Shown: positions 1 through 10,919 of the stretch, piece by piece
Numbering within the stretch: position 1 is the first letter of the stretch
Layout of the letters: every line of letters starts with the position of its first letter
Assembly (NCBI GenBank): GCA_907163345.1
Contig: CAJQUN010000396.1
Location: 310,001-374,000, forward strand
Reading direction: 5' to 3'
Source of the DNA: Haberlea rhodopensis
Lineage: Eukaryota > Streptophyta > Magnoliopsida > Lamiales > Gesneriaceae
Length of the DNA stretch: 64,000 bases
Made by a program: the position numbers and the translations under genes
Notes under the pieces: generated by a model
The model's database searches: none
What the model saw: only the letters and a program-made list of their open reading frames with translations
What the model was told of the DNA's origin: nothing

Positions 1-464
1 AAGAAAGCCTTTAATTAATCATATATAATTTGTTAACAAGGTTTAATTAGATTAAGACTTGCAAGACAACTTTATAACACAAACCCTACACAAGCAAAGG
101 TGATTCGGCCGTAGCCTCTTTCTCTCTCGGTTTGCTTGATAGCCGTAGGGAGCTTGGTGGTTTTCGAGCCATCATTCGATTGTGAATCGAGCTTGCTTCG
201 TGTATTGGTTTAAGAACTTGTCTAGCAACTTGTTCTTAAACTATTCCTTCGTTCGATTCGATCGTGTGGATACCGTTGAGGCAAAACCATTCGAGTTTTG
301 CTAAGTGACTCGGAGAAGGCGTAGGACGTGGTGCAGCTCCGTGGATTCTGCTTCAAACACGCTACAAGGGTAAGACACTTGTAATTCTCTAATCTGATAT
401 GATAACCTATGTATAGATCCGGTGTTAGTAATCCCAAAATTTTATTCCGCTGCGTTGTATGCTC
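1..464 (+). mobile_element. LTR-like sequence, right end (cut by window edge)
   Basis: This stretch is unlike the copia gag that begins immediately to its right. It ends in TTCCGCTGCG followed by TATGCTCA, a style seen at the U5 end of many plant copia LTRs, and CA at 463-464 would be a normal LTR terminus. The adjoining minus-strand gag breaks off here, so this may be the 3' LTR of an element inserted into that gag, with TGGGT at 465-469 as a possible target duplication. The left end lies outside the window, so this stays inference. Confidence 0.4.
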
Positions 465-470
465 ATGGGT

Positions 471-1544
471 TTACTTACAATTGTCGATATCATCTCCTTC
501 ATCTATGTCGTCTTTTGCCATGAGACAAAGATTTGTTGCTTCATCTTCTTGATCGGAGTCGCTATCACTCCATGTGGCTATAAACGCCTTCTTCTTCCCT
601 TTGTCCTCATTCTTCTTCCTAGGACATTTATTAGCGTAATGACCTTTATCTTGACAATTATAACAAGTTACCTCATATTTGGATTCTTGTTTGGTAGCAC
701 TAGAGGCCTTTGGATTGCTATGTTTGTTGAAGAACTTCTTGAACTTCCTTGTGAACAATGCCATTTCCTCATCGTCATCTTCATCCTCGGATTGATCTTT
801 TCTTCCAACCAAGGCGATCCCCTTTCTCATAGATCTATCATCCTCCTTCATTCCTTTTCTTGTAGATACTTCAAGTTCATGGGTCACCAATGTGCCATGA
901 AGCTCATCAAGATCATAGGAAGCACTTTCTCCTTTGTTGGACTCGATAATGGCCGTCCTCTTTGCATCCCATTCTTTAGGTAAGGCCCTTAGTGCTCTCC
1001 TCCATATTTGCTTTGGAGGATACTTCTCTCCAAGTTGAGCAAGCTCGTTGATGATTTGGGTGAGCCTCCTAAACATGGAATCCACATCTTCTCCGGAATC
1101 CATCTCAAATGTTTCATACTTGAGTTGCAATAGATCAATCTTGGTCTCCTTTACTTGATTAGTGCCCTCATGACAAATTTGCAATTTTTCCCAAATTTCC
1201 TTTGCCGTTGAGCACATTGAGATCCGGTTGTACTCCTTCATATCTAAAGCACAATGCAAAATATTAATCGCTTTAGCATTTTGTGAAATTAATATCATAT
1301 CCGCTCTAGTGAAATCGTCCATATCTTTGGGAACACTAATTCCCCCAACTTCCTTTAAAGGAATATGTGGACCTTTCACTATGATTTTCCATAGATCATA
1401 ATCTACGGATTGGATGTATAGAGAAATTCTATTCTTCCAATAACCGTAGTTATCACCCGTGAAAAGCGGAGGGCGATTTGTCGATTGACCTTGAGCAAAC
1501 TCATTTGCTAGATTAGCCATAAAAAGATTTTGATTTAAAAACAA
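471..1544 (-). pseudogene. gag: Ty1/copia gag, SIRE-like (truncated element)
   Basis: Gag polyprotein of a Ty1/copia retrotransposon, which packages element RNA into virus-like particles. The 357-residue frame has an N-terminal FTGDNYGYWKNRISLYI segment typical of the copia Gag (UBN2-type) domain and, near residue 295, a zinc knuckle CYNCQDKGHYANKC with CX2CX4HX4C spacing, followed by an acidic tail. The likely start is the internal ATG at 1518-1520 (protein begins MANLANEFAQ), 35 bases from the primer-binding site. The frame ends at 471, next to an unrelated LTR-like sequence, and no protease, integrase or RT follows, so the element is broken. The Gag style and the long LTR suggest the SIRE lineage; that assignment is from memory of the family. 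Confidence 0.85.
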
Positions 1545-1554
1545 AAATCAAATG

Positions 1555-1566
1555 GCTCTGATACCA
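1555..1566 (-). other. Primer-binding site (initiator tRNA-Met)
   Basis: On the minus strand this reads TGGTATCAGAGC, the usual copia primer-binding site complementary to the 3' end of initiator tRNA-Met. It lies 2 bases from the TGTTGG terminus of the LTR at 1569 and just upstream of the gag, which fixes the element's orientation as minus. Confidence 0.9.
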
Positions 1567-1859
1567 CTTGTTGGAATCGAAGAGGGGGGTGAATGAGATT
1601 CCTTGGCTACTTTAGCGTTTTAAAATGAGTTTGTAAAATAAAATATTTTGCGCTTGCGGAAGCCTTTAGTCAATCGATAAATGCAAAGAATAAAATAAAT
1701 AAATGCGTAAAGGAAATAAAGCAATAAATAACAAAAGGATTTGTTATAGAAGTTTGGCGATGAATCGCCTACGTCTCCTCTTCCCGGTTAGATAACCTCC
1801 AACCGAGGTTCCACTAGAACAATAGATCTTGGTCTTGAGGGCTCCAAGTTAGCCACACA

Positions 1860-2000
1860 ACAACTCTTCCCGAGTTTACAACGCTCTTCCCGAGCACACT
1901 ACTCTTCCCGAGTACACAACGCTCTTCCCGAGCACAATACCCTTCACGAGTATACAAAGCTCTTCCCGAGCTACCAACACTCTTCACGAGTCTTCTTGGC
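1860..2000. repeat. Short tandem hairpin repeats, CTCTTCCCGAG type
   Basis: About seven copies, spaced roughly 15 to 20 bp, of a CTCTTCCCGAG core. Several have self-complementary flanks: GCTC...GAGC in some copies and ACTC...GAGT in others, around a TTCCC or TTCAC loop. The array lies downstream of the LTR TATA box on the minus strand, so it would be in the transcribed leader of the element RNA. Confidence 0.8.
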
Positions 2001-2290
2001 CTTAAGGGCTCCAAGGATAGCCACACACTTGCACCAACAAGACTTGTTGATGACTTTACAATTCTCCAACTTGCTTTGGTGTTGGAGGACCTTTACAAGA
2101 AATCAAACCAAAAAACACCTTCACGGTGTACTCACACGAAGACAACAAGACTTAACAAATGAAAACAATTACTAGCTCCAATACAACAACAATGTATGAA
2201 GTTTGTAATGCTATTCAAGAATTTAATAATCAAAGCTTTGGTATAGTTTGTAGACTTGTTTCTTAGCTTCAAAATGCTCCAAAGCATCCA

Positions 2291-2300
2291 TATTTATAGT
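2291..2300 (-). promoter_or_regulatory. TATA box of the SIRE-like LTR
   Basis: The minus strand reads ACTATAAATA, a good plant TATA box, inside the LTR and pointing toward the gag. It is the natural U3/R promoter of the element. Confidence 0.6.
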
Positions 2301-2362
2301 GTAGAAGGCCTCCAAGGCTCCTACTAGCCGTTGCTTCAAATAAGGCTTGAATCACTCCAAGA

Positions 2363-2805
2363 TCGCCTCGGACATCGCCTCGGGCGATCACCATCGCCGC
2401 GCCCCAACGGTCACCAAAAATCACGGATCGCCACAGGCGATCGGTGGATCGCCTCAGGCGATCAAGAGCAAAAATTAAGGCCGTAGCTTCAGCATGTCCA
2501 AAATTTGCATCGCCTCAAACGAACTCCACATCGCCTCAGGCGTTCCAGCCCATCGCCTCAGGCGTTCGTGCCATCGCCTCGGGCGAACTCCCCTGCGCGC
2601 ATGCACGCGCCACCCTCGGCATCGCTTCAGTCGATGTGCGGGAGCGAAGTCCCTGTGGCTGCCATCGCCTCAGGCGTTGGTCACCATCGCCTGGGGCGAT
2701 CCTCCTCGCATGCTCGCCTGGCCATCGCCTGGGTCGATGAGCGTGGCGATCCTCGCCTGGCACCCATCGCCTGGGGCGATGGCACTCATCGCCTGGGGCG
2801 ATCCG
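2363..2805. repeat. Array of ATCGCCTSRGGCGAT palindromes
   Basis: About fourteen copies of a near-perfect palindrome around CATCGCCTCAGGCGATG, CATCGCCTCGGGCGATC and CATCGCCTGGGGCGATG, separated by variable short spacers. Several copies keep only one arm (for example ATCGCCTCAGGCGTT). The block is strikingly GC- and CpG-rich compared with the AT-rich surroundings. It lies upstream of the LTR TATA box on the minus strand, which places it in U3. The open frames across this block are by-products of its composition. Confidence 0.85.
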
Positions 2806-3064
2806 TGTCTTCCAAAAGACATTTTCTTTGGCATTTCAATACTATTACAATCTTCAAATTTGATCATAATTTATATTGCATACTCAATTAAAACCATTAG
2901 TACAAAATGTATAGTTTTTGTAATCATCAAAACAAAAACGATAATTTTATTTAAAATAGAGGAATGAGATTTGTAGCGTTTTAAGGCGCAACAACTTCTA
3001 ACCATACTTCTTTCCTTTAATCTCCGCGAAAAATCCTTTTTCTTCAAAGCCTTAGCTCAAAAAA

Positions 3065-3674
3065 TTCCCACAGACTGCGCCAATGACGTGATCCTATATT
3101 TTTTGTGTTCCGTAGAACTAAGTGTTGCGAAAAATAAACGAAAGACACTGCAATTGTTACGTGAAAACCCTCAAAAGTGAAGGAAAAAGCCATGGGACAT
3201 TGTCCAGTATAAATTGTTCACTATAAAAATGGATCTGTTACAGGACTTTGACACGAAATATAAATAACAAAAATATTAGAAAAAGACATAAAAAGACCGA
3301 ACACACTTGATATGCTCTCTTCGGAGTTTTTTATTGCCTCAAAAGTCCAACCTCCCTCAATGAGACCATCAGTGTGTATTTATAGAGCTGATCCTGGTAG
3401 TTAGCTCGCTGAAAATCCGGAACACGATCAACTCTGATCGTGGCGTTATTGGGGAAAAGCGTATCCGAGCAATCCGCCTCACATTACTGCACGTTTATTT
3501 ACATCGGTTGATTTGTTGGTTATGTCCGGGTCTTCCGCTAATTTTTGAGCAATATGTTGAGCAGGGTTTAATAGTGTTCGTATACCTTGTGCTCGAGGTG
3601 ATGTACTGGGGATATTTATGTTCGATATTTGCGAGAGATTTTACCTGAGAAAACTGATATGTCATATGACATCA
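3065..3674 (-). mobile_element. LTR plus primer-binding site of a second LTR element (fragment)
   Basis: On the minus strand 3065-3083 reads TTGGCGCAGTCTGTGGGAA, which resembles the TGGCGC-type primer-binding sites of plant gypsy-like and non-autonomous elements. The LTR would start at TGACGTG (3084) and end at one of two CA sites (3664 or 3674). A minus-strand TATA box (CTATAAATAC) lies near 3375-3385. The internal part stops at the outer edge of the SIRE-like LTR (2993), which suggests that the latter inserted just inside this older element. No coding sequence remains. Confidence 0.5.
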
Positions 3675-4339
3675 ATATCATTTGAGAATTTTTTAAATTT
3701 TATCAAGACAAACACATAATCTTCAAACTGTTATTTTGTACTTAGAGTACGTCTTTAAATGTAATTTTTAATATTTTAATTTTTGTTTCTCTTCATTTAA
3801 TATATTTTTCTTTATATTTTCGTTGTTGAGATGTAAATTGTTGGAAGTTGGATATTTGGTAAAAAAAAAACTTAGTACACTTGCATGTTTTTTTTTATCT
3901 CCTCATCAATCTTTTTAAATTATTGATATTGTTCTAATTAGTTGTCTTTAAATTTGAGTTACACTTTCTTGTTGAAATTATATTTTAACTGTATATAATG
4001 TGCAATGAAATTATTGTAGTTAAAAAAAATAAAAGTATGAATTTTTTTAAATAAATAAAATTTATGTTTAATTATCATGTAATAATCAATTTTTTTTTAA
4101 AAAAAGTGTCACCTAGTAAAATATAATTGATTGTGTGGTATAAGTTGCAATATTAAATAATTGGTGATATTATGATAAATAATGTTAACTTCTACAATTT
4201 ATCTTAATATTTTGTTTCGATCATGTATTTAATTTTATTTTTTAAAAAAATTGTGTACATGGTACAAACATATTAAGATCGGATGGGTGGCTATAGTCCG
4301 CACCCAATTTAAACTAACTCGAACTATAATAGCTCGTGT

Positions 4340-4946
4340 TGTTGAAGTAAATGCACCGAAAAATTAGACCAGGTTTGGTTTAAAAACCAAGCAGAAAACA
4401 CTCAAACTAACATGTTATGTAACTGATTAAACAAAGTAATAAAATCAGAAATAATTGGAAATAAACAGCAAGACATGCGGAAAATAAAGATGTACACAGA
4501 TTTGTTTCTGGAAGTTCAAAGGTAGTTTGATCTTTCTACGTCTCTCCTTCGTCCATTTCATTGAAGAATTCCAATAGAAGACTTTGAAGTATATAATCTC
4601 GTTTTACAATCCCATTTAGACCAATGTCACTCATACATCTTCTCAAATTCTCTATTTAGAATCCCAAGTAGGTTTTGCTTTTTAATATCTTGGATTCTTG
4701 ATTTGAGTCTCCAAAGTCTTGTATATATAGCCTCCAACAATGATATATACGTTAGACACAAGAATATGACTGTTGAGAAAGATTTTATTTTTCGATGATG
4801 TTTTATTTCTTCTAACCAAACCAAATATTTTTTTGGTTAAATTGTTTTTTTCATATTGTCCAATATAAAATATCTATATTATGGATGAAACAATTCAATA
4901 TCTCATTTCTTTTCAAAATTAAATTTTAGTATATTATACTCTAACA
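4340..4946 (-). repeat. Candidate solo LTR (copia-like)
   Basis: Bounded by TGTTG at 4340 and TCTAACA ending at 4946. On the minus strand it starts TGTTAGAGTATAATATAC, a common style for plant copia LTR starts. The interior text around 4440-4520 resembles LTR U5 regions of such elements. No primer-binding site, coding sequence or matching target duplication was seen, so a solo or degraded LTR is the best guess. Confidence 0.35.
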
Positions 4947-6640
4947 AACACAGAAAATATAAAAATCTTAAAACATCTTAGGCATCGGGCGGAAAAAAAA
5001 AATTTAATGAAATTTTTTTTTTCCCTTATTTTGTCATAATTTTTTTTTTTGCACCCCCAAAATTTTTTTAGCCCTTAAATATTATCAAAAAAGATTTCGC
5101 CCCTCCAAATTTTTTTTTTGTTCCACCCCTGTACGCATCATTAAAAAAAATTAAAGTTAGGAAATCCCAAAAATAAAATATTGGGCTAGACGCTCATTGA
5201 CCATGAAAATCGAAGTCGAGGCTGAATTTGAAATATACTAACATGCATGTTTTCTTTTTGTCAACTTTTAATATTAATTACTAAAATTTAATTATGCATC
5301 TGAAAAATATTGTTTCATATGATTAAAGCGTTTATTGATTTTAAGTAGTAGCGATTCCATTAGCCCTATTGAGGAATCATTTCATCAAGTCGAGTTAGTT
5401 TGATATTGCCTTAAAGGGTGATACTCTTAGTGCTATCATCACCATTGACGTGTAACATTCCAAAAAATAACTATTTTTTTTTAAACTTTGAATGTGGTTT
5501 AAATTTGCTTCCCAAATTATGAAAGGTTAAAACTAAACATTTTTAGGCTTTAGCTTTTATTGACTCTCATTCTATTTACCCTTAAAAAAAATTATAGTTG
5601 GTTTCTAACCATCTCACTTGAACATGAAATTATTTCAATCATTATATAAGAAAAGGCTCAAAATCACTTGATTTTTTAAATCTAGACCTTAATTCCTAAA
5701 ATCACATTGAATTCACATTAGTTTTACAATTAGCTATGAACATAGAGTTTTTATATCCATATTTTATTAACAAATTTCGTAAAAGGAACGTTTTAAACCG
5801 CTTTTCTATGCAGAAGCTGGTTATTTCTTGGTTACCACGTGGTGAACTACATTATGTGGATTGATTAATGTCCCATATTTATCAACGTATTGAGCCATAA
5901 CTACATTGTGACTAGTCAAATTTCACTAGGTAGGTTTGGCTCCAATAAAATTAAACAAACAGCAAGATTCTGAATCTTTTTTAGCTATAATCCATAATTC
6001 CTTGCTTGTCTTTATAGCAAGTGGTGTCTTCAAAAAAATAAATTAATATTTAAAAAGACCCCTGATCTACCTTTTAAAAATAATTAATTTTCCATCACAA
6101 CCACTAACGCTCCTCTAATTATTATTATTATTATTTTTTTTTTGGTAAGGGTTCTTTCAAATACTAATTTTGTGTATTTATATTATTTAAAATATTAAAT
6201 TATTGTACAAGTTACATGAACTTGTTATAATTCATTCATAGATTGGAAACAAAATCATGCACTATGGAATCTTGTTAATGTTTAGTAACAATATATGTTT
6301 ACAACATTAAATTTATATTTTTTTTATAAGGCATGCTATTATGTTAAATCATTGCTTGATATATCATGTATCTTTACTATATTATAAAGAAAGATAAGAC
6401 TGCATAAGCTACTATGGTCTTTTGGTATTATCTTGTCATGCAATTACCAAAATACTCCTAAATCTTTTACTAATCACAAATAATATGTCAACATCCAAAA
6501 TTATTCAAATATCCCTGAGACTTTTAATAATTTCAATTTATCCTAATTTATTATATTCTTAAAATATTTGTGATGCCCTTAATAATATTGTCAATTACAA
6601 TATTATCATATCACATAATACTTGTAAATAAATCCCGAAA
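4947..6640. other. AT-rich intergenic DNA, no gene seen
   Basis: Very AT-rich sequence with long A and T runs (for example 4990-5130). No frame of interest, no RNA gene and no clear transposon terminus was recognised. It may include old decayed repeats. Confidence 0.5.
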
Positions 6641-6644
6641 AAAA

Positions 6645-6960
6645 ATTTAAAAACCATTGGATAATACCTTAAGACATTATTATATTTGGGTCAATTCCCA
6701 GTTCAGTCTCGATGCTAAGTCGTCAGCGAGAAGTAAAGGCACAGAGACTGATTTGAGAATATTTTTAAAATTTTATGAACTAAACCATATCTTATTTTGT
6801 TCTGAATTCAGTTCTAAAATTTTAAAATATTCCCGATTATGTCCCTTTCGTTGCTTCTTAAGACCAACTTAACTCTGATTGAAATGAGAAATTTTTTAAA
6901 ATTTTAATGATTAAGTCGGGTCACTAAAAATATAATGGGCTGATGCGAATGAAATCAAAC
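6645..6960. repeat. Degenerate dispersed repeat, related to 22801-23156
   Basis: Contains CAATTCCCAGTTCAGTCTC near its left side and GGGTCACTAAAAATATAATG near its right side. These resemble the left and right halves of the inverted-repeat element at 22801-23156 (CCCAGTTTGGTCTC, GGATCACTGAAAACTTTAG). It is probably another, more decayed copy. Confidence 0.35.
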
Positions 6961-7023
6961 TATAACGAGTTAAATAAAATTAATAAAAAATTTGAAATTA
7001 TTTGACCTATTTACTCCTTCCTT

Positions 7024-8774
7024 GTATAAATACATTGGAGCCGTTCCATTCCGAATCTCTCGCCTCTCTCTGCCCGAGCCTGACCATTTCCGTGCCTTTC
7101 TTTTTTTTTCTCTTTCTTTTTTATCTTTTATTTTCTCTCTTGGAATCCTCCCCATTGGAGGTGCTTAACAATTGTGTACAGCTGTTCCAGGTAAAGTTCA
7201 AATCTCGTCGTTTATTTCTTGTTTCTTCGCCTTCTAGTAGCTGGGATGGAAGCGGGCTAGGTTTGAGAAAACATTTTCCGTGTTATTTTGTAGTATTATT
7301 GCTATGATTTTTGTATATTGAGCTGGACTCAGTTTGAAATCTTTTCTTGAAAATTAAAAAAAAGTATTTGATGTGAAGTTTGAATCGTGGTTTCTTGTTT
7401 TTTGATTCTTTCTTCTGATTTAAGTTCTTAGTCCGATAAATTCTTGTATCAGATATAATCTGTTTGAGGAATTGGAAATCAACGTATGTATCCAGATCTG
7501 TTAAATTTTTAGCTTGAATTTTCATTTTATCTTCTCTAGTTATAGCTTGGGCCGTGGGATTTTTCTTGATATGTTAACCAAAAGCGCTCAAAAATTTCAG
7601 AAAGCTGAAAAAATCAAAAATTCCGATTTTTTTCCACAGATCTGTGTTTCTCTTCTAAAACTACTGAAAAAAATACTTTTTTTAAAAATCTTTTATACTC
7701 ACTGTGTTTTGTCTGTAAGAACAAGCGAATTTCAGCCTACTCTTTTTTGCAATTTACCCACGTTGTGAGGATCTTGATTACTTAAAACAAAATTAAAGAA
7801 ATAAATTTATAATATCTTCAGGTAATACAAGTTGCTTGCGTTCCTCTTTTCTCACAGATCTACCATATCCGTTTCTCTTGGATTCATTTTCTAACCTAGA
7901 TTTCACCTTTCTTCATCATATCAGGTATATTATTTATTCCGAAATCTTTACAATGAATCGCTATGCAATTCAAAAAAAGGGCTTTGTTTCCTATGAAGAG
8001 ATGAGGGGAATCACCGCGGTCGGCGGTGGCGGAAGATCTGTGGAGAAAAAAGAGACTGTTGTGTGTCCTAAACCGCGGCGGCTCGGTCTAATCCATACTA
8101 CCCTTAATGACTTTTCTTCTATGAGACCTCTCAGATGGCATGTAAGGTAATTTTTGAAATCTTACATACCTTTTCTGGTCTTTTTATCCTAATTTTTTTG
8201 TGGGTTCTGATTTTTTTTTTGGGTTTCTATCAGCCATCAGCAAGAGATTTGTGAAGCTAAAGCTGGAAATGAACTGCTTGACATCATTCTTTCCAAGGTT
8301 GGTTTTTTTTGTAATAATTATCTTTAAAATGGACGGATCAGAATCAGATGGATCATTCATTTCGTGTGACTTGTTCTATTGTTATCATGTATTTGTCTTA
8401 ATTATTTTTTTAAAAAAATAATAATAAACTTTTGTCTAAAATTTTGGTTTTAAATGCAACAGGGTGTTTCTGGTGTTGATCAATCCGTTACCCATGTAGC
8501 CTCGTCACCCCCATTTTTTTCCGGGTCACCGCCGAGTAGAGTATCTAACCCACTAACTCAAGATGCACGCTTCGGGGACGAAAAATGTACCCCGGTGTCA
8601 CCGCATGCAATCCCAACCCCAACAGAAGGGTCTGGTCTGGCCCCTTCTCCATCGTCCACTCGCAAGGGTGGATGTGTTCGAGCAAATTTTGGTAACAATC
8701 CGGCCGTGAGAGTCGAGGGGTTCGATTGCCTCGACAGGGATAGACGAAACTGCAGCATCCCGGCGCTGGCCTAG
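7024..8774 (+). CDS. Conserved plant protein of unknown function, spliced, 189 aa
   Basis: Host gene model read by eye. A TATA box (TATAAATAC, near 7024) precedes a pyrimidine-rich leader. A probable 5' UTR intron runs 7191-7924 (CCAG/GTAAAG to TCAG). Coding exons: 7953-8146, 8234-8297 and 8463-8774, with GT-AG borders and consistent phases (2, 0), giving 189 residues. The protein starts MNRYAIQKKGFVSYEEM, exon 2 encodes HQQEICEAKAGNELLDIILSK, and the C-terminal half has the motif SSPPFFSGSPPSRVSNPL followed by TQDARFGDE and, near the end, RVEGFDCLDRDRRN. I recall this motif set from a small land-plant-specific family without known function. There is no signal peptide or membrane segment; the middle is Ser/Pro-rich and probably disordered. 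The splice phases and family motif make a real gene likely. Confidence 0.75.
7191..7924 (+). other. Probable 5' UTR intron of the conserved plant gene
   Basis: Donor AG/GTAAAG at 7190/7191 and acceptor TTTCTTCATCATATCAG ending at 7924, 28 bases before the ATG at 7953. Other acceptors (near 7817 and 7855) are possible. An intron in the 5' UTR is common in plant genes and often raises expression. Confidence 0.5.
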
Positions 8775-8789
8775 AGTGGATCCGACTCA

Positions 8790-9633
8790 CTTTTGTTCTC
8801 GCAAGAAGAAGATGTTATTTGCACAATCTTGATTGTGTGAGCTAAGTAATCTTAAAAGTGTGTATATATGATGTTATGTCAAAGTGTCTGTAATTAAAGG
8901 AAATGCATTGTAAAGTATGAGTTGAAAGTAGTTAACCTATTTTACCCCTCTTTGTAATGGTGTAAGTAAAGAGATGAGAGGAGGGAGATTCTTGGTCATT
9001 TGTGTCCATTTTGGGGGTCATTTGTGTCCATTTTGGTTATGAGGAGTAGAGTTTTGTATAATAGAGAAACCTACGTCTACGTGGTATCGAGTCATTGCTC
9101 GTAGTCTTTTTGTTATTTTCCGAATGAGTCATTGTCTAACTTATCTTTGTAAGCCCAATTCGCTTTGTATATATTATAAAAAAATATTATATATTTCTAC
9201 TTTTATTTTAGATAATGTTTGGTTTCATCCCAATATTATTATATTTGATGCTTTGGATGATGATGCGTGTCTACTTTGTTTGCCACGCGAAAAAAACAAA
9301 CATTATTGTGTCAATGGGTCGATGATTATCTCATTTTCTTTTTTAACAATCTTTGAGAAGACTCGAATCGAATTCGAGTCATTAGATGGGATATGAGTGA
9401 TTAATTAATATGTCCCTTGTTGTTAGATGGTTATCTTTAATATAGCTCGATTCGATGCACCTTGGTTCTATATTAACATCCACCCGGATAATGAAATATC
9501 GCTTTTTTATATGTATTTTGTTCTAGTTTTTTATATTAATGAAATTTCTTGATATTAAATATCAATATATGAAAATTGAGGATATACGGAAATTTGATTT
9601 CGATTCAAGGAATGTTGGTTTTTTTCCCTAATA
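8790..9633. other. 3' flank of the conserved gene and intergenic DNA
   Basis: Up to about 8950 this is probably the 3' UTR. A short direct repeat of about 22 bp (TCATTTGTGTCCATTTTGG) occurs twice near 8995 and 9017. The small frame at 9124-9396 has no recognisable domain and is not called. Confidence 0.4.
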
Positions 9634-9636
9634 TTA

Positions 9637-10916
9637 GGGGGGTGTATTCAATCTGGACTTTTATTGATTTTTAATGACTTTTTTAAATGATTGACTTTTA
9701 TGGAGTTATATAGATTTCTATTGACTTTTATTCCATGGAGTTATAAAAGATTTGTATAGAGTATCGTAGACTTTTTCAATAGATTTCTATGGACTTTATC
9801 GACTTTTAATGACTTTTTTAAATTATGCACTTTTATGAAATTGATAGATTTTTAATAACTTTTATAGAATTACACGGAATTATCAAAAGAATTGTATAGA
9901 CTCTATAGATTTTATAACTTATAATCGATTTCTTTGAACTAACAATTGAACATAAATAACTTCTTCAACATATAATTTCTTTTTACTATTAATGTAAACA
10001 CAATTTACTTATTTAACAGTCAGAAATGTGAAAAATACATATTCAATTCTTTTGCATGGCAAATATTGAACAATATATTTGCATCTTCAAGATGACGACC
10101 TTGAAGATCCATTTAATGTTGCTATATAATTGTAATCTATAATTTTGTGTAATAAAACAAAAGTTTTCTATTAAATAACATTTTATAAATTTAAAATATT
10201 TTTTGATGATAGTTGACTACTATAAAAATTCTTAAAACATACTTTTTAAATAAACATGATAATTTATATCGTTATAAATATCTTTTGTTTTAGAAAAATA
10301 TTTATTATAATTGTTTATAGATATAGACCCATACAATCATTTTAAAAATCTATCATCTAATATAAAATTTAGCACATTAACTTGTTATTTTATCAAAATA
10401 CTTGTGTAAATATTAGTATTATATTGGACTAAAAATAAGATGTGAAAAAAATAATAATTGAAGAATGAGCCGCACATTAGGAATTAAAGAAAGGGTACAT
10501 GTAGAAAACAGGGGAGGAAAAGCCAATGGAGAGGTGGTCGTGTCCGAAATGAAATTATCAAAGAGTAAAGAGAGGTAAGGGTAATTAGGAATTAAAAGTC
10601 ATTCCAAATCTTTACTAGGAGTGGTGGAGAATTTTTAACTTTTTTGGGATGTACATGAGGCATCAAAGTTTGTACCTAAAGATTTCAACATAAGTCATTA
10701 AAAGTCTATGAGATTTTGGATACCTATAGACTTTTATAGAGTTTTAAAAATTCATGTTTGAATACCACGTGACTTTTTAAAACTCTACGAAAGTCTGTCT
10801 TGAATACCATTAGACTTTTGCAGAGTATATAAAAGTCTGGATTGAATACCTCTAGACTTTTAAACTCCATAAAAGTCATTAAAAGTCAATAAAAATCTAT
10901 AGCCAATACACCCCCC
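9637..10916. mobile_element. PIF/Harbinger-type MITE (1280 bp) with TTA duplication
   Basis: Starts GGGGGGTGTATTCAATCTGG and ends in the inverted counterpart ...CCAATACACCCCCC. It is flanked on both sides by TTA (9634-9636 and 10917-10919), the 3-bp target duplication typical of PIF/Harbinger elements. Subterminal regions are full of short GACTTTTAT / ATAAAAGTC repeats in both orientations, as expected of transposase-binding ends. There is no transposase or DDE frame inside, so it is non-autonomous. Confidence 0.85.
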
Positions 10917-10919
10917 TTA

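Larger units (their letters stand above)
1569..2993 (-). repeat. 5' LTR of SIRE-like copia element
   Basis: The inner edge is TGTTGGAATC at 1569, beside the primer-binding site. The outer edge is placed at CAACA (2989-2993), which forms a TGTTG/CAACA terminal inverted repeat and gives 1425 bp. A minus-strand TATA box (ACTATAAATA, 2291-2300) separates the U3 side (higher coordinates) from R/U5. U3 holds the palindromic array at 2363-2805 and R/U5 holds the hairpin array at 1860-2000. No second LTR is in the window, so the outer edge cannot be confirmed by alignment. Confidence 0.7.

Noticed and set aside
2444..2967. Overlapping open frames of 98-157 codons on both strands in the GC-rich block
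   Set aside because: They translate the palindromic repeat array in several frames at once. The absence of stops comes from GC-rich repeats, and no domain is present.
4340..4946. A solo LTR with target duplication
   Set aside because: The flanks CGTGT and AACAC are inverted rather than direct repeats, so the duplication claim was dropped and only a candidate LTR kept.
7002..7307. A 101-codon frame at the start of the conserved plant gene
   Set aside because: It runs through the leader and into the probable 5' UTR intron, and its pyrimidine-rich Leu/Phe text has no domain.
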